From positions 5,001 to 69,000 of the forward strand of contig CABYPW010000009.1 of assembly GCA_902520885.1 (NCBI GenBank): a stretch of 64,000 nucleotides of DNA, written 5' to 3'. Each line of letters starts with the position of its first letter. The first letter of the stretch is position 1. The notes below the pieces were generated by a model. The model saw only the letters and a program-made list of their open reading frames with translations. It ran no database searches and was not told where the DNA came from. Positions 52,671 through 61,464 of the stretch are shown piece by piece. This stretch comes from an uncultured SAR116 cluster alpha proteobacterium (GTDB lineage: Bacteria > Pseudomonadota > Alphaproteobacteria > Puniceispirillales > Puniceispirillaceae). The position numbers were made by a program, and so were the translations under genes.

Positions 52671-52699
52671 TACGAATTTATAAGTCGGCGAAATAACTA

Positions 52700-53896
52700 A
52701 TGCATAATTATTCGTTCTATATTTTTATTGTGTTGCATATTTCTGCTCCAAATATGGCTCATGCGTTCGATTACTTTGAGCAATATGGAAATTCTGAGTT
52801 AAAGGTAACTGGATTCATTGAGGACCCTTCTTATTCAGGTCAAAATAACATCTTCATGACACAACAGATTGAACCTTCTTTTTTTATTGAGCAAGGGTCC
52901 ATGGAAACACTCGTTAAGCCTCGCTTAAGAGTTGGAAATAATGGTGCGGGTAGAGTAGATTTAAGTGAAGCTCATATATCTTTTAGACATCAAAATTACG
53001 ACGTTCGAATCGGTTCAATTACAGAGTTTTGGGGAAAAACAGAGAGTTATAATCCAAGTGACATTGTGAATAGTTACGATTATACTTCTGGATTAGCTAG
53101 TTCTGAAAAACTGGGGGCACCAGCTTTTAAGCTGTCGTCTGAAATTTATGGCGGTTATGCCTCTTTTTACTTGTTTCCCCTGTTTGTAGAAAATGCCTAC
53201 CCAGGGGTATCGTCAAGACAAAGACTTCAAACATTGGTAAGTAATGATGTAGCAAGTTTTGCCAATAACGCATCTAGAAATGACAATAGCTTTGCTTTCA
53301 GATACGAAGGTTATTATGAAGACTTAGATTATGGTGTTAGTTATTTTGATGGTATATCGCGTGAACCATTTTTTATACCTGACGCCGATACACGCCTCTT
53401 GCCAGAATATGCTCCCATCCGTCAGATAGCAGTTGACCTGCAATATTTGTTAGGTGATTTAGCATTTAAAACTGAAATAGTTAATCGCTCTGGTCAGCGT
53501 AACGTGAATGGAGTTCTAGAGAATTATAATGCTGGAGTGTTAGGTATAGAAAAAAATAGATATGGGGTTTTGGGCAGCCAATATGATCTCGTTCTTTTTG
53601 GCGAAATATCTGCTGATAGTAGAGGAAATAATAGTCACACGATTTTCCAACGAGACCTAACTGTAGGAGGATCGCTTCTTCTTAATGATATTGATGATAG
53701 TGAATTTAGTCTATTTTTGACACAAGATTTGTCATATTCATCTGGAACAACTCGTTTTTCTTATTCTACAAGATTGAATGATTCATTTACGATTGAAGCT
53801 ATTTTAAATTTGTACTCAAATCTAGCTCAAGACCCTAGCCAATTACCCTTAGCAAAAGACAGCAGTGCTAATGTTACTTTTAACTATAATTGGTAA
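52700..53896 (+). CDS. Outer-membrane beta-barrel protein (DUF1302-like)
   Basis: A 398-residue exported protein with an N-terminal signal peptide ending near AHAF. Alternating polar and hydrophobic strands run throughout. It contains VRIGSITEFWGKTESYNPSDIVN, as in DUF1302-type barrels (quoted in part), and ends in NYNW, a terminal aromatic residue typical of BAM-assembled barrels. It is 29 bases downstream of the RND-LolA fusion, so the pair probably forms an inner-to-outer membrane export route for a lipid or hydrophobic compound. No partner lipoprotein gene is seen. Confidence 0.75.
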   Translation: MHNYSFYIFIVLHISAPNMAHAFDYFEQYGNSELKVTGFIEDPSYSGQNNIFMTQQIEPSFFIEQGSMETLVKPRLRVGNNGAGRVDLSEAHISFRHQNYDVRIGSITEFWGKTESYNPSDIVNSYDYTSGLASSEKLGAPAFKLSSEIYGGYASFYLFPLFVENAYPGVSSRQRLQTLVSNDVASFANNASRNDNSFAFRYEGYYEDLDYGVSYFDGISREPFFIPDADTRLLPEYAPIRQIAVDLQYLLGDLAFKTEIVNRSGQRNVNGVLENYNAGVLGIEKNRYGVLGSQYDLVLFGEISADSRGNNSHTIFQRDLTVGGSLLLNDIDDSEFSLFLTQDLSYSSGTTRFSYSTRLNDSFTIEAILNLYSNLAQDPSQLPLAKDSSANVTFNYNW

Positions 53897-53914
53897 TTAA
53901 GTTTTCTACTTTTC

Positions 53915-54610
53915 CTAGGTCCTTGCAGCCTCGAAGGCTTCCCAAGCTTCCTTAAATTTTTCAAAATCAAAATCATTTTGTTTGGCCGGTTTCAAAATTA
54001 ACTGTTCAGTATCTAATAATTTATTGATTGAGCTTTCAAGGATACTTATTATATCCTTTGGAATAACCACGGCACCATGTCTATCGGCATGTATTAAATC
54101 ACCATCATTTATTTTTAATGAGAATATTGTAACAGAACAGGCAATCTCCTTCACATGCACGTATGCATGACTTGGCCCAACAGAACCTGCAAGAACGGGA
54201 AATCCATCAGGCAAGTCACCTAAATCACGCATTACACCATTTGTAAATGCTCCATACATTCCAAATCCTTTATGTATATTAGTGTTTACCTCTCCCCAAA
54301 AAGCACCAACACAGTTTGGAAAATCAATATCTTCTATAACTGCAACAGAAGGGCTGTTTGCTGTAGCCATATGCTCATAATAAGAAAGTCGGCGTTTTTT
54401 AATTACCTCAAAAGACTCTGTTGGAGGGCTAAGTGCAGTAATCTTTGCTGTTCTAGCATACCCACATATTGGTTTTTCATTTGGACTAGATGAAATCATT
54501 GTGCCTTTAGTAAAATCATTAAAGCCACGTTTTCCTTGTGCAACTTCGATTGCATTACATACAGTTGGTGTATCTATAGTTTCAAGGAGTTTAAAAAGTG
54601 ATTCTGTCAT
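53915..54610 (-). CDS. RraA/HMG-aldolase family protein
   Basis: A 231-residue RraA-fold protein. The family motif G-x20-RD is present around GAFTNGVMRDLGDLPDGFPV, where Arg-Asp bind substrate and metal, and GDLIHADRHGAVVIPKDI is typical. Aldolase members cleave 4-hydroxy-4-methyl-2-oxoglutarate or oxaloacetate-like substrates; RraA proper inhibits RNase E and lacks the HMG motif. This copy looks enzymatic. It is the last gene of the leftward SnoaL/MetE-like operon, 54 bases after the MetE-like gene, and would supply a final C-C cleavage. Confidence 0.78.
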   Translation of the reverse strand: MTESLFKLLETIDTPTVCNAIEVAQGKRGFNDFTKGTMISSSPNEKPICGYARTAKITALSPPTESFEVIKKRRLSYYEHMATANSPSVAVIEDIDFPNCVGAFWGEVNTNIHKGFGMYGAFTNGVMRDLGDLPDGFPVLAGSVGPSHAYVHVKEIACSVTIFSLKINDGDLIHADRHGAVVIPKDIISILESSINKLLDTEQLILKPAKQNDFDFEKFKEAWEAFEAART

Positions 54611-54664
54611 TTATATTACTCTATTTTTTAGTCTGCTTTTTAAAATAAAAAAGAATAGTATTTA

Positions 54665-55798
54665 TTAATTTTGTTCAGACGCGATTGCAGCACCTTTCAC
54701 AAGAGTTTCTAATTTTGCAAAAGCAATTTCCGGGTCTACGGCTCCAAATCCGGCAAAAGTTCCAAATCCACAGTCTGAGCCAGCAATTACACGTTCAACT
54801 CCAACAATATTGGTAAAACGCTTTAATCGCTGAGCGACAAGTTCGGGGTGTTCCACAAAATTTGTTGTGGAATCAATCACGCCAGGTATAAGAATTTTAT
54901 CCTCTGGTATTTCATTTTTTCTATTTTCAAAAATTGTCCATTCATGAGCATGACGTGGATTTGATGTCTCGAATAGTAAATAATTTGCATTTACAGACAT
55001 AAAAGTTGAAAACATACTATCCATGGATATGTCGCAGATATGCGGCCCTTCATAATTACCCCAACAAATGTGAACTCTAACATTTTTGGGATTAATTCCT
55101 TCAAGTGCATAATTAAGCGCTTCGACATGACTATTTGCAATTTTGATGAACTCTTTATCTGACAAATCGTTGAAAAGCATATGTCGTGATAGTGCAAGGT
55201 CTGGACAGTCGATTTGCAAATCAAGTCCGGATTCAACAATTAACTGATATTCAGCCTTCAAAGCATCTGCAAGTGCATGAAGATAAGTCTCCCTGTTTGG
55301 GTAGAAATTATTTTGTAAAAATAGGGATATTACACCAGGAGAAGCAGCATTCATAAAACCATGAATGTTGCCATATTTTTTAATCGCTGATTTCAAGTTT
55401 GAAATATCTTTTTTTAGTTCTGAGTTGCTTAACGGTTTAACTTCTCCTGTACACATTGGACGCGTATATTCTGGCGTGCCACCGCTATCAGCTAATCTTT
55501 GTAAGAAGGTGGGGAACATTATTAAATCTGCAGGCGCATTTCTAGGACTATCACCAGAAAATCCAGTATAACGATCTTTAACATATGTGGCATACGAAAT
55601 TTTTGATGTCTCTCCATCACTAACAATGTCAATACCACAATCTTTTTGACGAGAGACAATCAAATCAACATGTTTCTTCATCACCTCATCAAAGTGCGTA
55701 GCGTTATAAGCTTGGTTTTTCTCTTTACTAAATAGAAAGTCTGTTACCTCCTGAGATCTAGGAAGTGAACCAACATGTGTTGTGCGAATATGTGTCAA
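54665..55798 (-). CDS. Cobalamin-independent methionine synthase II-like zinc protein (EaCoMT-like)
   Basis: A 377-residue protein with only the MetE C-terminal barrel. It starts IRTTHVGSLPRS and keeps a zinc thiol-activation site: His243 and Cys245 in VRVHICWGNYEG, Glu277 in LLFETSNPRH and Cys343 in AGSDCGFGTFAGFG. The MetE N-terminal half is absent. The length equals that of epoxyalkane:coenzyme M transferase, a member of the same superfamily, so a thiol alkyl-transfer reaction is plausible. True methionine synthesis is unlikely from the context: adjacent cupin, SnoaL and RraA genes. It abuts the cupin gene with no gap. Confidence 0.82.
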   Translation of the reverse strand: MTHIRTTHVGSLPRSQEVTDFLFSKEKNQAYNATHFDEVMKKHVDLIVSRQKDCGIDIVSDGETSKISYATYVKDRYTGFSGDSPRNAPADLIMFPTFLQRLADSGGTPEYTRPMCTGEVKPLSNSELKKDISNLKSAIKKYGNIHGFMNAASPGVISLFLQNNFYPNRETYLHALADALKAEYQLIVESGLDLQIDCPDLALSRHMLFNDLSDKEFIKIANSHVEALNYALEGINPKNVRVHICWGNYEGPHICDISMDSMFSTFMSVNANYLLFETSNPRHAHEWTIFENRKNEIPEDKILIPGVIDSTTNFVEHPELVAQRLKRFTNIVGVERVIAGSDCGFGTFAGFGAVDPEIAFAKLETLVKGAAIASEQN

Positions 55799-56761
55799 CT
55801 ATTGATTCCTCTCAAACCAAGTAGGACCAGCTGCATCGTCTGTATTACTTACACGATATAAACTTGCTTCTCCTGACATTGATGGTTCTAACGTATAGTC
55901 ACATTTTGGTTCGATTAATGCTGTATCACCTGAGTTAAGTATTTCTTCGTGGCTACCGTAGGATAGTTTCCAATGCCCTTTAACAGGCATTAATACATCG
56001 TACCTATTTGATCCCATCTCTTTTATTGGGGTATAAGAAGAAAGGAAACTCACCTCAAATCCTGGTTTGTCAAATATAAGTCCATTTTCTCCAATTACAG
56101 GCACTTCGCCTTCTCTGGAAAGGGCAAGCATATCTTGGTATCTTGATACCCATCTGGGAACAATGTTTGTTATGCTTGGCTCTCCCATTAAATTTAAAGA
56201 GGCCTCATCCATTACCTCTTTCGGATTAATACCATCTGGGAGGGACTCTGATTTTTTTGTATCATATAACACACCATTTTCTCCAAGAATTAGACCGTGT
56301 TCCTTCGCTTCTTCAATAACTTGTGGAGCCCAAACTACGCCACCTCCCGCATCGTCACCTCCAAGTATTGCCATTATCATAGAGTAGTCTGTACCAATAT
56401 TTTCAAATCCTCTAAACATTCCGGTTGGAATATTAAAAATATCACCTGGTTCGAGTATTACTTCTCCTGTTTTTCCCCATCTTCCCCAAAAAAATCTCCA
56501 CTTTCCTGATAAAACAAAGAAAACCTCTGCTGTTCTATGAGTATGTAATGAGTTACGGCATTTAGGAGGTTGGCCTGCTGCTCCAATATTAAACCCTGGT
56601 GTTTTTTTTATATGAACATGTTGGTCAGCTGCTTCCGAAACTCCTCCTCCGATAATAGTAAAGTTTTCTTTTTTATCCGAACCAGGTGTATGAGCATCTA
56701 TAAACGCTGTTTTGCATGGTACGAGTTCACCATATCGAACAATGTGAATTGGTTTCGTCAT
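55799..56761 (-). CDS. Bicupin protein
   Basis: A 320-residue cupin protein with two barrel halves. The first holds a metal motif in CRNSLHTHRTAEVFFVLSG with HxH and a Glu, then GDIFNIPTGMFRGFEN. The second is degenerate: YDVLMPVKGHWKLSYG and GDTALIEPKCDYTLEP, without obvious His pair. It resembles gentisate-dioxygenase-like or other bicupin enzymes only in fold. It overlaps the SnoaL-like gene by one base and abuts the MetE-like gene. Role: possible ring or C-C bond oxygenase or isomerase; not settled. Confidence 0.75.
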   Translation of the reverse strand: MTKPIHIVRYGELVPCKTAFIDAHTPGSDKKENFTIIGGGVSEAADQHVHIKKTPGFNIGAAGQPPKCRNSLHTHRTAEVFFVLSGKWRFFWGRWGKTGEVILEPGDIFNIPTGMFRGFENIGTDYSMIMAILGGDDAGGGVVWAPQVIEEAKEHGLILGENGVLYDTKKSESLPDGINPKEVMDEASLNLMGEPSITNIVPRWVSRYQDMLALSREGEVPVIGENGLIFDKPGFEVSFLSSYTPIKEMGSNRYDVLMPVKGHWKLSYGSHEEILNSGDTALIEPKCDYTLEPSMSGEASLYRVSNTDDAAGPTWFERNQ

Positions 56762-57735
56762 TAATCTCTCCCCAAATGAAGATGAATTTGTTTCCAGATA
56801 GAAACATCATCAAATAAAGTATATTCGTTTCGAAGTCCCCAAGGACCAAATTCTGCATGGCTTATTCCCATAATATAAATATTTGCATTTGATGGGTGGC
56901 CAAACCGCCCCTTACCTTCATGCTTTCCAACTAAGGACCATCGTAAAGCAGCTCTTGGGGGCAAAAACGGATCTTCTCTTCCAATCTTATGATGAATTGT
57001 AAATGTTGCAGATGGCAGGGCATTGCGAAGAGATTTCCAAAAAGTTTCGATTTCAGTAAAACCAACAGCCATCATACCTTCAGGGTAATATCCTTTTCCA
57101 GCCCTATCATAATGATGCTGAATTATGTCGGTTTTACCGTTCATAATCGATCTTAGAATCTCAGAAAATAAATCGCCCCACTCATTATTATTTCCTGTTC
57201 CTGCGTACGGTCCTTTTAAATCCATAGAGGCAGAAAAAGGTTTAATACAATTTTCTATACCTCCTTCTTGTTGAATTTGTTTATATGCAAAATCAGCACT
57301 ATTATTTCCGAGTTGTTTAACAATACCTCCAACATCACGCACTAACCATTCGTCATCAATTTGATTGTTTTTTGCATGACAGTCTGCAATCACCCGATAG
57401 TGAATTTTTTTACCAGTAGGTTCTCCAAAGCTACCTTTGCCAAGATGAGTTGCTGTCGAAAATATTCGATGAGAAGATAACATGCCTCTTTCTGGAGAGC
57501 CTGACCAAATGACGTCTTCTCCTAGAAGTTGTCTGTCAGGAAATTCTGATAAAGTATCAAGAGTGGCCTTTATAACTGCCTTATTGCCTATAACAAGAGA
57601 GCTAGGAGAGCGCACAGGAATATCATCTGAATAATAATGATTTAATGTATCCACCTTTTTTTCTTCCCAGATCTCGTGTGTGATTCCCAGAATATAATTT
57701 GGAAAATTATCAAATCTACTATCAAACCCTTTCAT
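56761..57735 (-). CDS. SnoaL-like (NTF2 fold) protein with two domains
   Basis: A 324-residue protein made of two SnoaL/NTF2-like units. The first has NHYYSDDIPVRSPSSLVIGNKAVIKATLD and EWLVRDVGGIVKQLG (each in part). The second has HYDRAGKGYYPEGMMAVGFTEIETFW and EYTLFDDVSIWKQIHLH. The shared end pattern, an aromatic residue, two or three residues and Asp, recurs in the two sister genes. SnoaL-fold proteins cyclise, isomerise or dehydrate small molecules. It overlaps the LacI gene by 4 bases. No substrate can be named. Confidence 0.75.
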   Translation of the reverse strand: MKGFDSRFDNFPNYILGITHEIWEEKKVDTLNHYYSDDIPVRSPSSLVIGNKAVIKATLDTLSEFPDRQLLGEDVIWSGSPERGMLSSHRIFSTATHLGKGSFGEPTGKKIHYRVIADCHAKNNQIDDEWLVRDVGGIVKQLGNNSADFAYKQIQQEGGIENCIKPFSASMDLKGPYAGTGNNNEWGDLFSEILRSIMNGKTDIIQHHYDRAGKGYYPEGMMAVGFTEIETFWKSLRNALPSATFTIHHKIGREDPFLPPRAALRWSLVGKHEGKGRFGHPSNANIYIMGISHAEFGPWGLRNEYTLFDDVSIWKQIHLHLGRD

Positions 57736-58799
57736 TTATCACCCCCACAATTTTTCTTGGTAGAGGAGCGAATTATGAGTTCACCAGCTAGTTTAATATC
57801 GCCTCTTTTTAGAGGTTTATTTTCCATATAGCACATGAGAAGGAAAACTGTTTGTTGAACCATTTGCTCTATAGGTTGAGAAACTGTAGTCAGATCGTAG
57901 CTTGCTAACCGGGAGGGTGGAACATTATCATAACCGACAATTCCAATATCATCAGGTATTTTTAATCCGTACTCGAATCTTAAAACATCCATTACAATTA
58001 GAGCCATTGCGTCATTTGCAACGAAAATAGCCTCTGGTTTTTTTGAACTATTTATAATATTTAAAGCTGCATCTCGTGCCTGCTCACTCCTGAAATTTCC
58101 AACAGCTCTAGCACTAATGTTAAAACCATATTCCTCAAGTTTTTTTGAAAAGCCTGCTTCTCTATCGCGTTGAGTGGAGGCACCTTCCCATCCCGCAATA
58201 TAACCGAAGGAACGATACCCCTGTTTAATTAAATGTTCAGCTATCAGACCTCCACCAAGATAATTGTCTGTTGTAACTGAAGCAAATGAGGGATTATGTT
58301 GAATACGATTGAATTGCACTACCGGGATACCAGCGTTTTCACATTTTTCAGTCAATGCAGAAGATAGCGCGACAGACGCTGTTACAATTGCATCTATTTG
58401 ATACTCCAATATTTCCTCAACTACATTGTCTACATTACTTGCAGTTTGCGCTGCCATAAAAATAAGAACATGATAGCCCTCTTTTTGTAATGCGTTTGAC
58501 AGACGCTCAAGCACTTCTGGGTAAAAATAATTATCTAAATAGGCAACAACCAAACCAATCATATGGGAACGACCAGTAAGAAGAGACCGCGCTATTCTGT
58601 TTGGTCTATAACCTAATTCTTTTGCGGCATTTTGGACTTTTTCAACCGTTTTTGCTGATGCAGAAGCCCCTTTTGTGAACACTCTACTAACAGCTGATTG
58701 GCTCACTCCAGCGAGTTTTGCTACATCTTGGGATGTAATTTTTTGCTGGGCATGGTCATTTGCAAATACGATTGTTTTTATGGTCGAATCTTTTGACAT
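57732..58799 (-). CDS. LacI-family transcriptional repressor
   Basis: A 355-residue LacI/GalR repressor. The helix-turn-helix is at residues about 20-45 (ITSQDVAKLAGVSQSAVSRV), with the hinge SRVFTKGASASAKT and RPNRIARSLLTGRSHMIGLVV. The effector domain is type-1 periplasmic-binding-like, with FVANDAMALIVMDVLR and IGIVGYDNVPPSR. It is unusual in sitting in the middle of the operon it presumably controls, overlapping the gene before by one base and after by 4. The inducer is expected to be the imported substrate or its product. Confidence 0.9.
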   Translation of the reverse strand: MSKDSTIKTIVFANDHAQQKITSQDVAKLAGVSQSAVSRVFTKGASASAKTVEKVQNAAKELGYRPNRIARSLLTGRSHMIGLVVAYLDNYFYPEVLERLSNALQKEGYHVLIFMAAQTASNVDNVVEEILEYQIDAIVTASVALSSALTEKCENAGIPVVQFNRIQHNPSFASVTTDNYLGGGLIAEHLIKQGYRSFGYIAGWEGASTQRDREAGFSKKLEEYGFNISARAVGNFRSEQARDAALNIINSSKKPEAIFVANDAMALIVMDVLRFEYGLKIPDDIGIVGYDNVPPSRLASYDLTTVSQPIEQMVQQTVFLLMCYMENKPLKRGDIKLAGELIIRSSTKKNCGGDK

Positions 58800-59848
58800 T
58801 ACTGAACCTCACTTAACTTTACTTGACCAAGGTTGGTTCTGGGAAAAGCGAGCTCTTGCATTCTTGATATAACGTTCACATCAATTTGTGCCCATATATC
58901 AAGTAAATCAATCATAACCCAATTTTCCCGAATTTTATTTTTTTCTAATCTCCAGAAATCAAGTGAACGAAGAGTAATTTTATGGTTTGTGGGCGCTATA
59001 CCTAACCAGCCATCTCCAGTAAGTGTTTGTGACATATTCGGCCAACCTGTTACTGCCACATAGTTTTCCTCCGAAAAAAAGTGATGTGTTGTCTCTTCTG
59101 GATATTGGCCTCTATCTGGCATTGCCCTTAAAAACGGGATTTGGTGAAACTTTCGAAAACTTAAAACACCCCTACTACTTCCAATGCCAGAGGGCCCATA
59201 CCAATTAAATTTTGGGTTCCAGAATTTTTCAAGTTCCATAATCTTTTCATCCCCATATTTGGGATGCTTGCTCATAGCTGAGAGCATTTCCAATACAATT
59301 AATTTATTTTTCTCTCCTTCCTGCTCATTTGATTCATTACACTTTATGCCATCCTGAGTGGCAGGTGAGGGCACAAGCCATTCACGCCCTAGGGAAGGCC
59401 CCATTGGCCAGACATTAGCCTGCATCATCAAACTAGGGATATCCCAAATCGCTTGAATTTCAGAAACTTTTCCATCAGTGCATTTATAAAATTCGTGAAA
59501 TCTAATGTAGGCCAGGTGGCCAGTTGGTGGTATAGTCAAAAATGGGTTTACAAACGTACCTAAAAAATATCCTGCATTTCCTATCCAATATTCTCCATGA
59601 GCATCTTTGCCAGAAATACGAATTGTTTCTCGTCTCTCAAAATCTGGAAAGGAATAAAAAAGGGGTGCGTAGATTCTTTCATAAATAAGAGACGCTTCCA
59701 CATCTCCTATGGGATGAAAATAATGGCAAAAAGCTGAAGGATGAATTATTTCAGATAATAATTTTTGTGTTTCTCTTGGCTCAAAATTATAAAGTGCGGA
59801 AAAGAGAGGTGCCGTTATTTTTTCTGAAGAAGAATTATTTAGTGACAT
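58799..59848 (-). CDS. SnoaL-like protein with two domains
   Basis: A 349-residue protein of two NTF2/SnoaL-like units. The first contains ERIYAPLFYSFPDFERRETI, GNAGYFLGTFVNPF and a IQAIWDIPSLMMQANVWPMGPS segment (in part). The second contains EKFWNPKFNWYGPSGIGSSRG, VAVTGWPNMSQT and SLDFWRLEKNKIRENWVMID. That last run matches the run in the 59835 gene (DFWKVVDGKIIDNWVMVD), so the three SnoaL genes have a common origin. It shares its last base with the LacI start and overlaps the 59835 gene by 14 bases. Confidence 0.75.
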   Translation of the reverse strand: MSLNNSSSEKITAPLFSALYNFEPRETQKLLSEIIHPSAFCHYFHPIGDVEASLIYERIYAPLFYSFPDFERRETIRISGKDAHGEYWIGNAGYFLGTFVNPFLTIPPTGHLAYIRFHEFYKCTDGKVSEIQAIWDIPSLMMQANVWPMGPSLGREWLVPSPATQDGIKCNESNEQEGEKNKLIVLEMLSAMSKHPKYGDEKIMELEKFWNPKFNWYGPSGIGSSRGVLSFRKFHQIPFLRAMPDRGQYPEETTHHFFSEENYVAVTGWPNMSQTLTGDGWLGIAPTNHKITLRSLDFWRLEKNKIRENWVMIDLLDIWAQIDVNVISRMQELAFPRTNLGQVKLSEVQ

Positions 59849-60383
59849 TTGGACTACTTTCTTTCGACGGTGGACTTTTCATACCCTTATCAAATGCTTC
59901 CCATCCATGCCCTGAAAAACAATCGACGCCAAGCTGTGATAATACCGACGGATAATCAACCATCACCCAATTATCTATAATCTTTCCATCTACAACTTTC
60001 CAGAAATCCATATAACGAATTTCTACTTTCTTACCCGTTGGCTTGATGCCCATAAATTCACCACTATGGACTGCTTCTTGCCTGCCAAAAGCTGCTGCCC
60101 ATTCGCCCATATATAAGCGCGCTTCGTCGATACATACCTTATCTGAGAAGGCTGCCTGAAAAGGCCTTTGCCAATTATTTTGGAATTCCTCTAACCCTTT
60201 TTTTGTTCCACACCCATAATTACCCATCCATCTAAAATTGTGCGCAAAAAATTGGCCTATATCGTTAATTCGGTGGTCATTTAGTCCATCAACCATATCT
60301 TCTATAATTGATCGTGTTGCATCTGTTTTTGATAAATCGGTATCACGACTTAAAAGAGCTTGTTCTGGTCTTTTCCCTGCCAT
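59835..60383 (-). CDS. SnoaL-like protein, single domain
   Basis: A 182-residue protein with one NTF2/SnoaL-like unit: IGQFFAHNFRWMGNYGCG, FQAAFSDKVCIDEARLYMGEW (in part), FMGIKPTGKKVEIRYMDFW, then NWVMVDYPSVLSQLGVD. The GIKPTGKKVE and DFWKV..GKI..NW patterns are those of SnoaL-like polyketide-cyclase family proteins. It directly follows the ABC ATPase gene with a one-base overlap. Hence the operon continues from transport into catabolism without a gap. Confidence 0.75.
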   Translation of the reverse strand: MAGKRPEQALLSRDTDLSKTDATRSIIEDMVDGLNDHRINDIGQFFAHNFRWMGNYGCGTKKGLEEFQNNWQRPFQAAFSDKVCIDEARLYMGEWAAAFGRQEAVHSGEFMGIKPTGKKVEIRYMDFWKVVDGKIIDNWVMVDYPSVLSQLGVDCFSGHGWEAFDKGMKSPPSKESSPNVTK

Positions 60384-61456
60384 TAAGTTATCTCCTTAAT
60401 AAGTGTTCCAGTATCAGTATTAAAAAGATGGCAGGCACTATTAGCTATATTAATAGTAACAATGTCACCAATTTTTGCTGAGTAATCTTTGGCGGCCTTT
60501 ACAGATATTAAAGTGCCCGATATTTGAAATGATATCATGGTAGAGTCGCCGAGCAATTCAATTGAATAGATAGCAGAAGAAATTTCATTGCTATTTTTAG
60601 GCTTCGTTTTCGTTGTCTGAATAATAGCATCTTCTGCTCTAAATCCCACTGTAATATCGCCATCACCTATCTTAAATCCGTCCAGACGTATTGACCCTGA
60701 TTCAAATGTATTATTTTTAATTTTTCCTGGGATTAAATTCATAGCCGGGTTTCCAATAAATCCAGCAACAAATAAATTTTGGGGTTTATTGTAAATTTCG
60801 AAAGGAGTTCCAATTTGCTGGATGATGCCTTTATTTAAGACAACAACACGGTCTGCTAATGTCATCGCCTCTATTTGATCATGTGTTACATATAATGTGG
60901 TTACCTGCATCTCATGATGAAGGTGTTTAATCTGTGCTCTTGTTGATACCCTGAGTTTTGCGTCGAGATTTGAAAGAGGTTCATCCATTAAGAATACATT
61001 TGGTTCTCTGACAATTGCCCTCGCTAAAGCAACTCGTTGTCTCTGACCTCCAGAAAGTTCTGAAGGTTTACGATGTAAATACTCGGATAATTCCACCATT
61101 TCAGCTGCACGTTCTACACGTTTGGAGTGTGTATTAGGGTCGATCTTTCTAATTTTTAGGGGAAATCTAATATTTTCAAAGACATTCATATTGGGATATA
61201 AGCCATAAGATTGAAAGACCATCGCAACGTCTCTGTCTTTCGGTTCCATTTCATTCACTTTAATATCATTAATATAAATTTCGCCGGTAGTTTCTTGTTC
61301 AAGCCCTGCAATCATGCGCATTGTAGTGGTTTTACCACACCCAGATGGTCCTAATAATACCAAGAATTCTTTATCGAAAATTTCGAGGTTAATGTTATCT
61401 ACCGCAATAAATGGACCCCATTTTTTACTTAAGTTTTTAAGTGTGATACTCGCCAT
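60383..61456 (-). CDS. ABC transporter ATP-binding protein, MalK/UgpC type
   Basis: A 357-residue sugar-type ATPase. It has Walker A GPSGCGKTT, signature LSGGQRQRVALARAIV, Walker B FLMDEPLSNLD and H-loop YVTHDQIEAMT, then a TOBE/MalK-type C-terminus from FVAGFIGNPAMNLIPGK onward (KNNTFESGSIRLDG, VGFRAEDAI). It powers the MalF/MalG-type permeases encoded next to it. It is intact, unlike the remnant at 33617-34036, with which it shares the FxGxPAMNLIP run. Confidence 0.92.
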   Translation of the reverse strand: MASITLKNLSKKWGPFIAVDNINLEIFDKEFLVLLGPSGCGKTTTMRMIAGLEQETTGEIYINDIKVNEMEPKDRDVAMVFQSYGLYPNMNVFENIRFPLKIRKIDPNTHSKRVERAAEMVELSEYLHRKPSELSGGQRQRVALARAIVREPNVFLMDEPLSNLDAKLRVSTRAQIKHLHHEMQVTTLYVTHDQIEAMTLADRVVVLNKGIIQQIGTPFEIYNKPQNLFVAGFIGNPAMNLIPGKIKNNTFESGSIRLDGFKIGDGDITVGFRAEDAIIQTTKTKPKNSNEISSAIYSIELLGDSTMISFQISGTLISVKAAKDYSAKIGDIVTINIANSACHLFNTDTGTLIKEIT

Positions 61457-61464
61457 GAATTAAT

